Notes under the pieces: generated by a model
Told to the model about the DNA's origin: nothing
Seen by the model: the letters and a program-made list of their open reading frames with translations, nothing else
Database searches by the model: none
Assembly (NCBI GenBank): GCA_002341165.1
Contig: DDNL01000001.1
Coordinates: forward strand, 1-56,148
Origin: Shewanellaceae bacterium UBA2521
GTDB taxonomy: Bacteria; Pseudomonadota; Gammaproteobacteria; Enterobacterales; Shewanellaceae
Length of the DNA: 56,148 bases
Reading direction: 5' to 3'
Shown: positions 8,113 through 17,551 of the stretch, in pieces
Numbering within the stretch: position 1 is the first letter of the stretch
How the letters are laid out: every line of letters starts with the position of its first letter
Program-made: the position numbers and the translations under genes

Positions 8113-9171
8113 CTATTTTGTCTTTTTCGATTTATTTCTCGACTTGCGGTTTCTTTGGTATTGATCCACCGCTGCTTCATGATCTCTTAGGTTATTCGAA
8201 AAATAATGAGATCCATCATTTTTAGATACAAAGTATAAGTAATCTACCTGAGCTGGGTGCGCTGCTGCTTGCAAAGAAGCACGCCCTACTAACGCAATAG
8301 GTGTAGGCGGTAAGCCATTTATTTTGTAGGTATTATAAGCTGTTTTTTCTAACAAATCTTTACGGCGAATATTGCCTTGATAACGATCGCCCATACCGTA
8401 AATTACAGTTGGATCTGTCTGTAATCGCATACGCTTGCGTAAACGGTTCACAAAAACAGCAGAAACTAAATTTCTTTCTGCTTCAACTGAAGTTTCTTTT
8501 TCAATAATAGAAGCCATGATCAGCATTTCGTAAGCGCTTTTATAGGGTAAGTCCGCATCACGCTTGCTCCATGCTTCATTTAATTCATCTTTTAACCTTT
8601 GATGAGCATGAATAAGAATATTCTTATCTAATTCACCCATGCGGTAACTGTAAGTATCAGGAAAAAATAGACCTTCTGAATGATTTTTATCAATTTTTAA
8701 CTGTTCTAATAAAGGCATTTCGCTATCTAGCTCATGAGTCATATTTTCTGCTTGAGCTAAAAGAGACACCGCATCTTGAGTACGAATGCCCTCAATAAAA
8801 GTAATCAAGAATAAAAACTCTTTGCCTTCTACGATGTCCGTTAATACTTTTTTCACTGTATCGTCAGGTGCAATGCGATAATAGCCTTGTTTGATATCAC
8901 TATAATCGCGTTTTAAACGTACCAGCAATTTAAAGCGCCAAGAGTTTTCAAGTAAATTTTGTTCATCAAAACGCTGAAGCAAATGATAAAGAGTATCACC
9001 CTGTTTCACCTGAATGTACTGAGGCTTTTGTAGCATAAAACGCTCATCTTCAACGCTGAGTACGTATTGATACATAGTTACAGCGATCACTACAACAGAA
9101 ACGACGAATAAGCCTAAAGCGATAAGAATCAACTTGCGATGATGGTGGAACCATTCAATACATTGTTTCAT
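8113..9171 (-). CDS. mltG: Endolytic murein transglycosylase MltG
   Basis: 352 residues. A short cytoplasmic N-terminus and one membrane helix at about 13-36 anchor it in the inner membrane. A LysM-like region (QYIQVKQGDTLYHLL) precedes the YceG catalytic domain with EGLFFPDTY at 166-174, ASIIEKET with the catalytic Glu224, and LQTDPTVIYG. It cleaves nascent glycan strands. The start codon overlaps the pabC stop by 4 nt (ATGA), as expected for coupled translation. Confidence 0.95.
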   Translation of the reverse strand: MKQCIEWFHHHRKLILIALGLFVVSVVVIAVTMYQYVLSVEDERFMLQKPQYIQVKQGDTLYHLLQRFDEQNLLENSWRFKLLVRLKRDYSDIKQGYYRIAPDDTVKKVLTDIVEGKEFLFLITFIEGIRTQDAVSLLAQAENMTHELDSEMPLLEQLKIDKNHSEGLFFPDTYSYRMGELDKNILIHAHQRLKDELNEAWSKRDADLPYKSAYEMLIMASIIEKETSVEAERNLVSAVFVNRLRKRMRLQTDPTVIYGMGDRYQGNIRRKDLLEKTAYNTYKINGLPPTPIALVGRASLQAAAHPAQVDYLYFVSKNDGSHYFSNNLRDHEAAVDQYQRNRKSRNKSKKTK

Positions 9172-10043
9172 AAAGAGGTCTCTATATAGCCTTGTAAATC
9201 AAGATATTCAGGTAGCTTCTTGTACGTATTCGCTTTCACTTGAACCACGGGTACCAATCCCATCAATGTATTCATGACCAGCAGATGATCAGTATGCTGC
9301 AACTCTGTTTGATGCACACGGCGTACCGTCACATTTCTGCCCCAATCAAGCCATGCCTGCATCAAAAGATAGCGCATAATGCCACACACTCCAGCTGTTC
9401 CATGTGTAGGCAAAATGAGTTTATGATTTTGAATCAATGCAATGTTAGAGCTTGATGTTTCAATCATATACCCTTCATCGTCGCACAGTATCACCTCATC
9501 AAAATCCGCTGCGTTATGCCATGTTTGCATGAGTAATACTTGTTCTAAACGATTTAAATGCTTCATGCCAGCCAAAAGTGGCACATGGGCAAGCGGCATA
9601 GGGTGTATATCCAATGAAATGCCATTTTCTTGCCAGTTGTCATAACAAGGTAAAGGAAATTCTTGAACCACCCATGTAGGCTGATGATCTCCACGACAAG
9701 CATAACCTCGCCCTTGACCTCGCGTTATAATGAGCTTACACCCAAGATCAATATTTTGACAAACCAGTTGCTTCAATACTTGTTCAATCTCTGCCCACAT
9801 AAAGCAAGAAACCTTGATACCGAGTCGGTATAAGGCTTCTTGTAATCTGCGTTGATGTTGTGGCCAGTGTGCAATACCATGCTGTTGAACCAACATCGTG
9901 GTAAATACACCATCACCATAAGCTAAACCTCTATCGCCTGCTTGAACGCTAGAAGTTTGCTGGCCATTAACCCATATTCGATACGTTTTCGTCTTGGCTG
10001 ATTCGACTTGCAGTAGCTGATTGTTGGTTTTTATATTTTGCAT
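9168..10043 (-). CDS. pabC: Aminodeoxychorismate lyase
   Basis: 291 residues from the ATG at 10043. Fold-type IV PLP enzyme: WVNGQ and DRGLAYGDGVFTT near the N-terminus, GMKHLNRLEQ with the PLP lysine (Lys161), and DEGYMIETSSSN. It releases pyruvate from aminodeoxychorismate to give p-aminobenzoate for folate. The frame stays open upstream to 10070, but the ATG at 10043 has AAAGAG just before it. Either start lies inside dcd, giving an out-of-frame overlap of at least 77 nt; no usual start codon lies between 10043 and the conserved WVNG. It sits before mltG as in E. coli. Confidence 0.9.
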   Translation of the reverse strand: MQNIKTNNQLLQVESAKTKTYRIWVNGQQTSSVQAGDRGLAYGDGVFTTMLVQQHGIAHWPQHQRRLQEALYRLGIKVSCFMWAEIEQVLKQLVCQNIDLGCKLIITRGQGRGYACRGDHQPTWVVQEFPLPCYDNWQENGISLDIHPMPLAHVPLLAGMKHLNRLEQVLLMQTWHNAADFDEVILCDDEGYMIETSSSNIALIQNHKLILPTHGTAGVCGIMRYLLMQAWLDWGRNVTVRRVHQTELQHTDHLLVMNTLMGLVPVVQVKANTYKKLPEYLDLQGYIETSL

Positions 10044-10569
10044 TATCTCTTTGGTTATAAGGTCGAGCACACGGCATCTTTAATCTTTCAAAATTTAATG
10101 CACCTATTTGCATTTTAGGTCGTAAAGCTAAAGGCAACTTACCATTGTTAAAAAATTCTAATACAATTTTTCCTGACCAACCCGGATCGATACGGTGTGC
10201 AGTAACATGCACCATAAGTCCTAAACGTGCTAAAGATGAGCGACCGTCTAACCAGCCAACAATATCAGGTGCTAACGTCACAGATTCATGCGTTACAGCA
10301 AGAACAAGTTGTCCTGGATGTAAAAAGAAAGCTTCTTCATCAGGAATATAAATTTCGTCACTCATGACAGTATCTAAAACGTGCTGAATAGACTCTTTTG
10401 ATCCGCTTAAATCAATGTAAGGTGCTGTATGTTCCTCAAACACTCTAAAAGTATGACCTAAACGTACATCTGCACTCACACCACAAATATGTTCAGGTGT
10501 GGGTCTTGGATCAATTTGAATTGATTGATCTGCTAAGCATTGTTCTATTTCAATATCAGTTAATCGCAT
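9967..10569 (-). CDS. dcd: dCTP deaminase
   Basis: 200 residues against 193 in E. coli. The trimeric dUTPase-fold signature is complete: RSSLARLGL at 110-118, HRIDPGWSGKIVLEF with catalytic Glu138, and the conserved tail RPYNQRDNAKYKNQQSA. It deaminates dCTP to dUTP for dTTP synthesis. It lies 23 nt after udk; its conserved C-terminal codons overlap the start of pabC. Confidence 0.96.
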   Translation of the reverse strand: MRLTDIEIEQCLADQSIQIDPRPTPEHICGVSADVRLGHTFRVFEEHTAPYIDLSGSKESIQHVLDTVMSDEIYIPDEEAFFLHPGQLVLAVTHESVTLAPDIVGWLDGRSSLARLGLMVHVTAHRIDPGWSGKIVLEFFNNGKLPLALRPKMQIGALNFERLKMPCARPYNQRDNAKYKNQQSATASRISQDENVSNMG

Positions 10570-10592
10570 ACAAACCTCTTATTCTCTTTCTT

Positions 10593-11234
10593 TTAAGTCA
10601 ATAAATGTTGAATACGTGCTTTAAGAATATCAATAGCGATTCTGTTTTTGCCACCACGAGGTACAATAATATCTGCATATTGTTTAGAAGGTTCGATAAA
10701 TTGTAAGAACATAGGACGAACTGTTTGCTGATACTGTTCTAAAACGGTATCCATTGTACGACCACGTTCTTCCACATCACGCACCAGACGACGCACTAAG
10801 CATATATCAAGCGGTGTATCCATGAAAATAGATGCATTCATTAAGTTTCTTAATGCAGGATCTGTGAGAAGTAAGATGCCTTCAAGAATAATAATTCTTT
10901 TAGGTGTGATGGTATGCGTTTTTGCTAGGCGATTATGTTCCGCGTAATCGTAAATAGGAATCTCAACTTTTTGTCCATTGCGTAACATAGTTAAATGCTG
11001 AAAAAGTAAATCATGATCTAAAGCTTTGGGATGATCGTAGTTGGTCATTTCACGTTGCTCAAGTGAAAGATGTGATTGATCTCGGTAATACGAATCTTCA
11101 TTAATGACAGCAATATCATGCGTATCTAAATCCTGTCTTAATTCTTCATAGATTGTTTTCGCAATTAAACTCTTACCTGATGCTGAAGCACCCGCAATCG
11201 CAATAATTACGCATTGTTCTTGATTCATATTCAC
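10593..11234 (-). CDS. udk: Uridine kinase
   Basis: 213 residues. P-loop GASASGKS at 15-22, then NEDSYYRDQSHL and NYDHPKALDHDLL for uridine binding, EGILLL and DTPLDICLVRRLVRDVEERGR typical of Udk. It phosphorylates uridine and cytidine in salvage. It begins 2 nt after apbC and precedes dcd, the same order as in E. coli. Confidence 0.96.
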   Translation of the reverse strand: MNMNQEQCVIIAIAGASASGKSLIAKTIYEELRQDLDTHDIAVINEDSYYRDQSHLSLEQREMTNYDHPKALDHDLLFQHLTMLRNGQKVEIPIYDYAEHNRLAKTHTITPKRIIILEGILLLTDPALRNLMNASIFMDTPLDICLVRRLVRDVEERGRTMDTVLEQYQQTVRPMFLQFIEPSKQYADIIVPRGGKNRIAIDILKARIQHLLT

Positions 11235-11236
11235 TC

Positions 11237-12361
11237 TTATTTCTCTGTTAGGTCAATGGATACATTCGTTATATCAGAATGCTTGGTTAAATGAGCGACT
11301 GCTTTTTGTGCAATCTCTCGGTAAGTACGGGATAAATCGCTATACACATCCTTTACAACAATGGGACAACCTTGATCAGCACTTTCTCGAATACTTTGAT
11401 GTAGTGGAAGATAGCCTAAAATAGGCACATCATAGCGCTCTGCTATGGAACTGCCACCTTCTTTACCAAAAATATGTTCTTCATGCCCACATTGAGTACA
11501 TCGATGGTAACTCATATTTTCAACAAGACCCAAAATGGGCACATGCACACGATTGAACATCACAATGCCCTTTTCTGCATCTGCCGTGGCCAAGTCTTGC
11601 GGTGTGGTGACGATGATTGCACCACTTAAATTTAGTTTTTGACTTAATGTCAGTTGAATATCTCCTGTTCCAGGAGGCAAATCAACAATAAGATAATCAA
11701 GCTCGGGCCAGCTGGTTTCTTGAATGAGTTGCAATAAGGTTTGCGAAGCCATAGGACCACGCCAGATCTGAGCTTGTTCTGGTTTAACTAAAAAACCAAT
11801 AGATTGAACAGCCAAACCATATTGCATGGCCGGTTTCATATGATTTTCAGGTGTGACCTGTATATCGTGATCAACAAGTTGACATAAGATAGGCATAGAA
11901 GGACCGTAAATATCTGCATCAAGCAGCCCTACTTTGGCACCTTCTTGCTCAAGCGCTAAGGCAATATTCACAGCTGTTGTTGATTTACCTACACCTCCTT
12001 TGCCCGATGCAACCATGATCACGTGTTTGACATGACGCAAACTGGGGATCTTTTGTTGCTGGTGAGATGCTGGTGGCTTAAATTGGATATCGAATAAGAC
12101 TTCAGCCACATCAGACAACTGCTCTATTTCATCTTTTATTTGGGTCATGAGTCGAGGAGGTTCGACTTGACAAGGGTAAGGTAGTTCAAAGACAACCTTC
12201 AAATTTTGATCCTGATAATGCAATGCTTGAATACAATTGCCGTCATAGAGGTTTATATTTTGAATGGGATCTTGGCGTTGAGTAAAACAATCTATAATAC
12301 AACGCTGAGATAGAGAACTCATTTCAGTTAATGATGGATATAAACTGACAAGTGGATGCAC
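11237..12361 (-). CDS. apbC: Iron-sulfur cluster carrier ATPase ApbC (Mrp)
   Basis: 374 residues from a GTG at 12361. A short N-terminal MIP18/DUF59-like part (to ~95) is followed by the ParA/Mrp NTPase: deviant Walker A SGKGGVGKST at ~119-128, LLDADIYGPSMP, DYLIVDLPPGTGD, and CTQCGH supplying the CxxC that binds a bridging Fe-S cluster. It transfers Fe-S clusters to apoproteins. It opens the minus-strand run and diverges from metG across 175 bp, an arrangement shared with E. coli. Confidence 0.94.
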   Translation of the reverse strand: MHPLVSLYPSLTEMSSLSQRCIIDCFTQRQDPIQNINLYDGNCIQALHYQDQNLKVVFELPYPCQVEPPRLMTQIKDEIEQLSDVAEVLFDIQFKPPASHQQQKIPSLRHVKHVIMVASGKGGVGKSTTAVNIALALEQEGAKVGLLDADIYGPSMPILCQLVDHDIQVTPENHMKPAMQYGLAVQSIGFLVKPEQAQIWRGPMASQTLLQLIQETSWPELDYLIVDLPPGTGDIQLTLSQKLNLSGAIIVTTPQDLATADAEKGIVMFNRVHVPILGLVENMSYHRCTQCGHEEHIFGKEGGSSIAERYDVPILGYLPLHQSIRESADQGCPIVVKDVYSDLSRTYREIAQKAVAHLTKHSDITNVSIDLTEK

Positions 12362-12536
12362 AAACCTAACCTTATTGACTCAATGTGCGCGCATTATATC
12401 AAAGTTAAAGCAAATATTCATGGCTCATTGCACAAAGAAGTCAAATTTTTACACTGGTTTATAGATGAAAAACAGCTCTAAATAAGTTATGATGAGCATC
12501 TAGAACTAAAGTACAAATTTATATGCAATTGAAGAT

Positions 12537-14573
12537 ATGACAGATCAAAAACGTAACATATTACTTACTACAGCCTTACCCTATGCCAATGGTTCACTCC
12601 ATTTAGGTCATATGCTAGAACAAATACAAGCTGACATCTGGTCGCGCTTCCAAAAAATGCGTGGTCATGAGTGCTATTTTGTCTGCGCAGACGATACACA
12701 TGGCACACCTATTATGCTCAAAGCGCAAGAACAAGGTATAGCACCTGAAGAGATGATTCTGAAAATGCAGCAAGAGCATGAAAGGGATTCGGCTGATTTT
12801 CAAATTGGCTTTGATTGCTATCACACCACACACAGTCAAGAAAATAAAGAACTTGCTTGTAAAATCTATTCAAAATTAAAGCAACAAGGGCATATTAAAA
12901 GTAAGACGATATCTCAGCTTTTCGATCCTGAAAAAAATATGTTTTTACCTGATCGCTTTGTCAAAGGGACCTGCCCTCGCTGTAAAGCTTCTGATCAATA
13001 TGGTGATAACTGTGATCAGTGTGGTGCTATTTATGCTCCTGTTGATTTGATTGATCCTAAGTCATCGCTTTCAGGTGCAACACCTGTCATGAAAGATTCA
13101 GAACACTTCTTTTTTGACTTACCTGCTTTTGAACCTATGCTTGAGAGTTGGATTCATTCCGGAGCTTTACAACCTGAAATTGCGAATAAGATGCAAGAGT
13201 GGTTTAAAGATGGTTTGCAACAGTGGGATATATCTCGTGATGCACCTTACTTTGGCTTTGAAATTCCTGACGCACCTGGTAAATACTTTTATGTGTGGCT
13301 CGATGCACCTGTTGGTTATATGAGTACATTTAAAAAACTGTGTGCCGAAAAAAAGATTGATTTTGATCGTTTCTGGGATGCCTCAAGTAAAGCTGAGTTA
13401 CACCACTTTATCGGTAAAGACATTGTTTATTTCCACAGTTTGTTTTGGCCAGCTATGTTGCATGGTTCTGACTTTAGAAAACCAACACATGTACATACGC
13501 ATGGTTATGTGACTGTCAATGGCGAAAAGATGTCTAAATCTAAAGGCACTTTTATTAAAGCTCGCACCTATTTAGAACATCTAGATGCAGATTATCTGCG
13601 CTACTATTATGCAACAAAGCTCAACAGTAAAATTGATGATATTGATCTCAATTTGGAAGACTTTGCCCAAAGAGTCAATTCTGATTTAGTGGGTAAACTT
13701 GTCAATCTTGCTTCAAGAACAGCAGGCTTTATTCATAAAAAGTTTGATGGCAAGTTATCTGCATCTATAGAGAATAAAACTGTAATTCAAGCTTGTATAG
13801 ATAAGCAAGAAGAGATTGCCACCCTTCTTGAGCAGCGCGAATACAATAAAGCGATGCGTGAAATTATGGCTTTAGCTGATCAAGCCAATGCCTATGTTGC
13901 ACAGCAAGAACCTTGGAAACTCGTCAAGCAAGATGAAACGCTTGAGCAAGCGCACCAAGTTTGCTCTTTAGCTCTTCATACGTTCAAAATCCTTATGACT
14001 TATCTCAAGCCTGTCTTACCTAATCTCGCTCAAAAAGCAGAGGCATTTCTGAATGTTCAATTAGCATGGGAAGATATATCTAAGCCTCTTTACTGTCATG
14101 AGATACAAGCTTTTAAAGCTTTGATGCAGCGTATTGATCCTAAACAAATTGAAGCCATTGTTGAAGCTTCCAAAAAAGAGCAAAACGTACAACAAGCTCA
14201 AGTTGAGAAACAAGAATCATCTGCCGTGAAGCAAGATCCGATTTCAGAAACTATCAGCTTTGATGACTTTGCAAAAATTGATTTACGTATTGCACGTATT
14301 GTTCAAGCGGAGCATGTTGATGGAGCACAGAAGCTGCTACAGTTACAACTTGATTTAGGTGATGAGAAGAAGCAAGTTTTTGCAGGGATTAAGTCGGCCT
14401 ATGCTCCGGAAGAGTTGGTTGGAAAACTCACTGTAATGGTTGCAAACTTAGCACCGAGAAAAATGCGATTTGGTGTCTCTGAAGGTATGGTGCTTGCTGC
14501 AGGTCCAGGTGGAAAAGATTTATGGATCTTAGAACCTCATTTAGGGGCACAACCTGGAATGCGTGTTAAGTAA
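12537..14573 (+). CDS. metG: Methionine-tRNA ligase
   Basis: 678 residues, full length for the long MetRS form. HLGH signature at 22-25, zinc knuckle CPRC/CDQC around residues 146-161, KMSKS at 331-335, anticodon-binding helices, and a C-terminal EMAP-like tRNA-binding domain from about residue 575 (FDDFAKIDLRIARIV) that supports dimerisation. A Gln/Lys-rich linker joins the last two domains. The ATG at 12537 matches the family N-terminus. It diverges from apbC and is followed by a hairpin. Confidence 0.97.
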   Translation: MTDQKRNILLTTALPYANGSLHLGHMLEQIQADIWSRFQKMRGHECYFVCADDTHGTPIMLKAQEQGIAPEEMILKMQQEHERDSADFQIGFDCYHTTHSQENKELACKIYSKLKQQGHIKSKTISQLFDPEKNMFLPDRFVKGTCPRCKASDQYGDNCDQCGAIYAPVDLIDPKSSLSGATPVMKDSEHFFFDLPAFEPMLESWIHSGALQPEIANKMQEWFKDGLQQWDISRDAPYFGFEIPDAPGKYFYVWLDAPVGYMSTFKKLCAEKKIDFDRFWDASSKAELHHFIGKDIVYFHSLFWPAMLHGSDFRKPTHVHTHGYVTVNGEKMSKSKGTFIKARTYLEHLDADYLRYYYATKLNSKIDDIDLNLEDFAQRVNSDLVGKLVNLASRTAGFIHKKFDGKLSASIENKTVIQACIDKQEEIATLLEQREYNKAMREIMALADQANAYVAQQEPWKLVKQDETLEQAHQVCSLALHTFKILMTYLKPVLPNLAQKAEAFLNVQLAWEDISKPLYCHEIQAFKALMQRIDPKQIEAIVEASKKEQNVQQAQVEKQESSAVKQDPISETISFDDFAKIDLRIARIVQAEHVDGAQKLLQLQLDLGDEKKQVFAGIKSAYAPEELVGKLTVMVANLAPRKMRFGVSEGMVLAAGPGGKDLWILEPHLGAQPGMRVK

Positions 14574-14614
14574 AAAAATAAGGTTAAGCCTTTAAGATAT
14601 TAACTTATTTTTAA
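14574..14614 (+). terminator. Putative terminator of metG
   Basis: Directly after the stop, AAAAATAAGGTTAA pairs with TTAACTTATTTTT (one bulged G) around a 12-nt loop. The distal arm carries its own T-rich tract. It is AT-rich, so moderately confident. Confidence 0.5.
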
Positions 14615-14663
14615 CCAAATATGATCTATTAATTTAACATCCATTCATTTAAGATGCTCGGCG

Positions 14664-14692
14664 GTGTCACATAATGGCGCCGTCACTATAAT
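14664..14692 (+). promoter_or_regulatory. Putative sigma-70 promoter of the VolA-like lipase gene
   Basis: Perfect -10 TATAAT at 14687-14692, 17-bp spacer and a 4/6 -35 match (GTGTCA, 14664-14669). Transcription would start near 14699, about 20 nt before the ATG, with AGGAT as ribosome binding site. Confidence 0.5.
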
Positions 14693-14719
14693 CGATTTTT
14701 AACATAGGATGTTATTATT

Positions 14720-17437
14720 ATGGTTAGATTGAATCTCGCTTCTCTTTTCATTTTATCTTGTACTCTCATCAAAACTGCTTACGCAGCTCATCTAGCACAG
14801 ACTACTGATGACTTTTCTTATTTAGATTTTTTACCTCCTAATGATTTTTATTTTCAAAAATCTTTTGATGGTACCTATAATTTCAATACAATGCTGGATG
14901 ATGGTACCCGAGACTTATCTCAGCTCGAAAATATCATGGATACCTTCGATGGTTGGCCCGTTAATGCGCCAATACATATTCCTCTTGCATCAAAAGAAGG
15001 TGTTAGCATCAATAAAAACACACTAGATGGAGCATCTATTCAGGTTTATCAAGTAGAGCTTAAGTCTGCTTCACCTCAACACGCAGATTGCTTTACTACA
15101 GAACTCGATCGCATTGAAATATGTCATCCTGAACAGATTAAGCAGCTTACTTATGTTCCACAAAAAGATATTACCTATAACGCAAACAGTCGTAGATCTT
15201 ATGCAGATGCATATACTGTATTCGTTGACGCATCCGATCACATTGTCATTCAACCTATTTATCCTTTTAAAACAGGAACATCGTATCTTATCTCCATCAA
15301 TAATCGCTTACTCGATACACAAGGGCGTGCTATCAAAGCGTCTGATACCTTAAAGCATCTAGTCTCTCAGCCCTCTACACCTGTATATGATGCACTAAAA
15401 ATCCTAGAAGCACGGTTTGGGCAGAACGCAGATCAGGTCATCTATACATCTGTGTTCACAACATTAGCTCCGCAAACCACTTATAATGTGGTGATGCAAC
15501 ACATGATTGAAGATACTCAGAATCCGCCTTCAAACCCTAAGCAAAGTTATCATGTTGCATTGAATCACTTGCAAAAAGAAAGTTATAAAGATATGAATCA
15601 CCTTTTTGAACTCTGTGGCTCACATTGTGACCATTATATCTCACCTAAACTGATACGTATGCAAGATGCTATGATGCAACCGAATCGAGGTGGCTTTTTT
15701 GGGTCCAACTTTTTATCTTCACAACTTAGTCACACAACAATCTATTCTGCACAGCTACATCTTCCCCTTTATGCATCACATCAATTTAAGGAAGAAGGCT
15801 CGTGCATATCTCAGTATCATGAAGATGCTTTTGATAATTCGATATTCACCTGTCACGATCAATTAAAAAATCGCTACTGGACTGGCGCTTCAACCAATAT
15901 GGCAGCTTTACTCAGACTCTATCAGGCACAACCTAGCACAGAGGATAAAACAGCACTCATTGATGCACTCACCCATCAAACTCAAAATCAGGTCGATTTT
16001 ATTTTGCTTGCTTCAATGCACACTCCTGAAACATTCAACACCTTACAACAGCAACTGATCACATGGAATGTCAACCACCCTGAAGCTTCATTAACCTACA
16101 AAGATAAGGTTATTGATCCTGCACACTATGTTACCGCATTGAATCCATTACCGAAAATAATACAAAGAGGTAACATTGATGTCTTGATCACGACTCCAGA
16201 AGGAGAAGCGCCTACACAAGGTTGGCCTATCGTTTTGTTAACACACGGCATTACCAGCTCTAAAGAAGACAACCTCCTTCTCGCTGAGCAATACAGTAAA
16301 CAAGGCTTAGCGACTATTTCTATTGATTTACCTTTTCATGGTATGCGCTCGATTTACTTAACCCGAAATGAACAGCATGACTATGCACCTTACAGGAAGG
16401 CTGATTTTAGTGCATCAGAGAGAGAAGAGTTCTATGGCCTAGAAACTTTTCTTTATACACACAGCTTACCAACTATCAGAGACAACATCAGACAAGCTGT
16501 CTTAGACTTTCTAGCTCTCAAATTAGCTATTATGCATTTACCGGTATCCAAGACATCTCCCCACACAGTGCTTTTAGATGATCTAAAGATTGATATACAA
16601 AAAGTAGGCATACAAGGCTTCTCGCTTGGAGCTATTATTGCTGAGAGCATTGCAGCTTATGCATCTGACTACGCAGAAGAAAATAATCCTTATCTTTTTC
16701 AAGCTGCGGCACTTGTTTCACCTGCTATGGATATGACAGAGATTATTTTTCACTCCTCGTCTTACCAAAATACGATTCTGAAAAATATAAAATTAGCTTG
16801 GATATATCAACAGAAAAAACATCAGCTCCCCACTTACAACAGTGTATGGCAACAAGATAAAGAAGAATTTGTATTCTTTTTCACTCAAATTGCACGGATG
16901 GTTGCAAGTGCTGCAGATCCTATATCGAGTATTTATCAACTTCGAGATAATTTAGATAAGCAGCCTCTTATGCTTATTCAAATCAATAATGATCAAGTTG
17001 TACCGAATAAAATGTTAGATATAAATTCTCAGCACTATTCCACGACAACAGGTACAGAGCCGATGATCAGCATATTGAATGCGCATCAACCACAAGCGCG
17101 TTTGCAGCAATACAAATGCAAAACAAGTCAAAAACTAGACTTACCTTTCGAATCTGTCATAGCGAGGATAAGCAGTAAGAATACAATGCCTGTAACACAC
17201 AGTAGTTTAGTCAACTTCAAAGGATATACTAAAGATATCATATTTAAAAAAAAATCGGTGTTTGGTCGACCTATAAAAATCTTTCAAAACATAGAATTGA
17301 ATTACCAGAAAACACATAGTATAGCTCTACAAGGTTTAGTCACACAGTTTTTCAAAGGCATATTCGATCAAAAAGCTGATCAACATAAGTATGCTATCGA
17401 AGTGAACAACTCTATACAGATCAATACAATTCAATAA
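14720..17437 (+). CDS. Secreted VolA-type lipase (lipase N-terminal domain plus alpha/beta hydrolase)
   Basis: 905 residues. Type I signal peptide ending AYA-A near residue 22. Residues ~30-250 follow the 'bacterial virulence factor lipase N-terminal' pattern (LPPNDFYFQKSFDGT, LENIMDTFDGWPVNAPIHIPL). The hydrolase domain begins near 495: WPIVLLTHGITSSKED is the oxyanion-side strand, then IDLPFHGMRS, and GFSLG at 633-637 holds the nucleophile Ser635 (VolA-like proteins usually show GHSLG). VolA of Vibrio is a surface lysophospholipase; the same role here is an inference. Unlike VolA I see no lipobox. It is monocistronic, with its own promoter. Confidence 0.82.
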   Translation: MVRLNLASLFILSCTLIKTAYAAHLAQTTDDFSYLDFLPPNDFYFQKSFDGTYNFNTMLDDGTRDLSQLENIMDTFDGWPVNAPIHIPLASKEGVSINKNTLDGASIQVYQVELKSASPQHADCFTTELDRIEICHPEQIKQLTYVPQKDITYNANSRRSYADAYTVFVDASDHIVIQPIYPFKTGTSYLISINNRLLDTQGRAIKASDTLKHLVSQPSTPVYDALKILEARFGQNADQVIYTSVFTTLAPQTTYNVVMQHMIEDTQNPPSNPKQSYHVALNHLQKESYKDMNHLFELCGSHCDHYISPKLIRMQDAMMQPNRGGFFGSNFLSSQLSHTTIYSAQLHLPLYASHQFKEEGSCISQYHEDAFDNSIFTCHDQLKNRYWTGASTNMAALLRLYQAQPSTEDKTALIDALTHQTQNQVDFILLASMHTPETFNTLQQQLITWNVNHPEASLTYKDKVIDPAHYVTALNPLPKIIQRGNIDVLITTPEGEAPTQGWPIVLLTHGITSSKEDNLLLAEQYSKQGLATISIDLPFHGMRSIYLTRNEQHDYAPYRKADFSASEREEFYGLETFLYTHSLPTIRDNIRQAVLDFLALKLAIMHLPVSKTSPHTVLLDDLKIDIQKVGIQGFSLGAIIAESIAAYASDYAEENNPYLFQAAALVSPAMDMTEIIFHSSSYQNTILKNIKLAWIYQQKKHQLPTYNSVWQQDKEEFVFFFTQIARMVASAADPISSIYQLRDNLDKQPLMLIQINNDQVVPNKMLDINSQHYSTTTGTEPMISILNAHQPQARLQQYKCKTSQKLDLPFESVIARISSKNTMPVTHSSLVNFKGYTKDIIFKKKSVFGRPIKIFQNIELNYQKTHSIALQGLVTQFFKGIFDQKADQHKYAIEVNNSIQINTIQ

Positions 17438-17448
17438 ATGTTCAACAT

Positions 17449-17489
17449 AGATAAAGCCAGATGACGGTCAAAGTGCTCTGGCCTTATCT
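17449..17489. terminator. Hairpin between convergent genes
   Basis: Inverted repeat AGATAAAGCCAGA (17449-17461) / TCTGGCCTTATCT (17477-17489); 12 of 13 pairs on plus, all 13 on minus if G-U is allowed. It lies between the lipase and the convergent DUF218 gene. There is no T-run on either side, so it is a weak intrinsic terminator or a 3'-end stabiliser. Confidence 0.4.
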
Positions 17490-17551
17490 CAGAAGGAACA
17501 TGACTTACAAGCCGGTTACATATTCCATTGTGCTCAGCTTACAATCTAAAT

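Noticed and set aside
12376..12402. TTGACT...TATATC promoter in the apbC-metG gap
   Set aside because: Spacer of only 14 bp; not a credible sigma-70 promoter.
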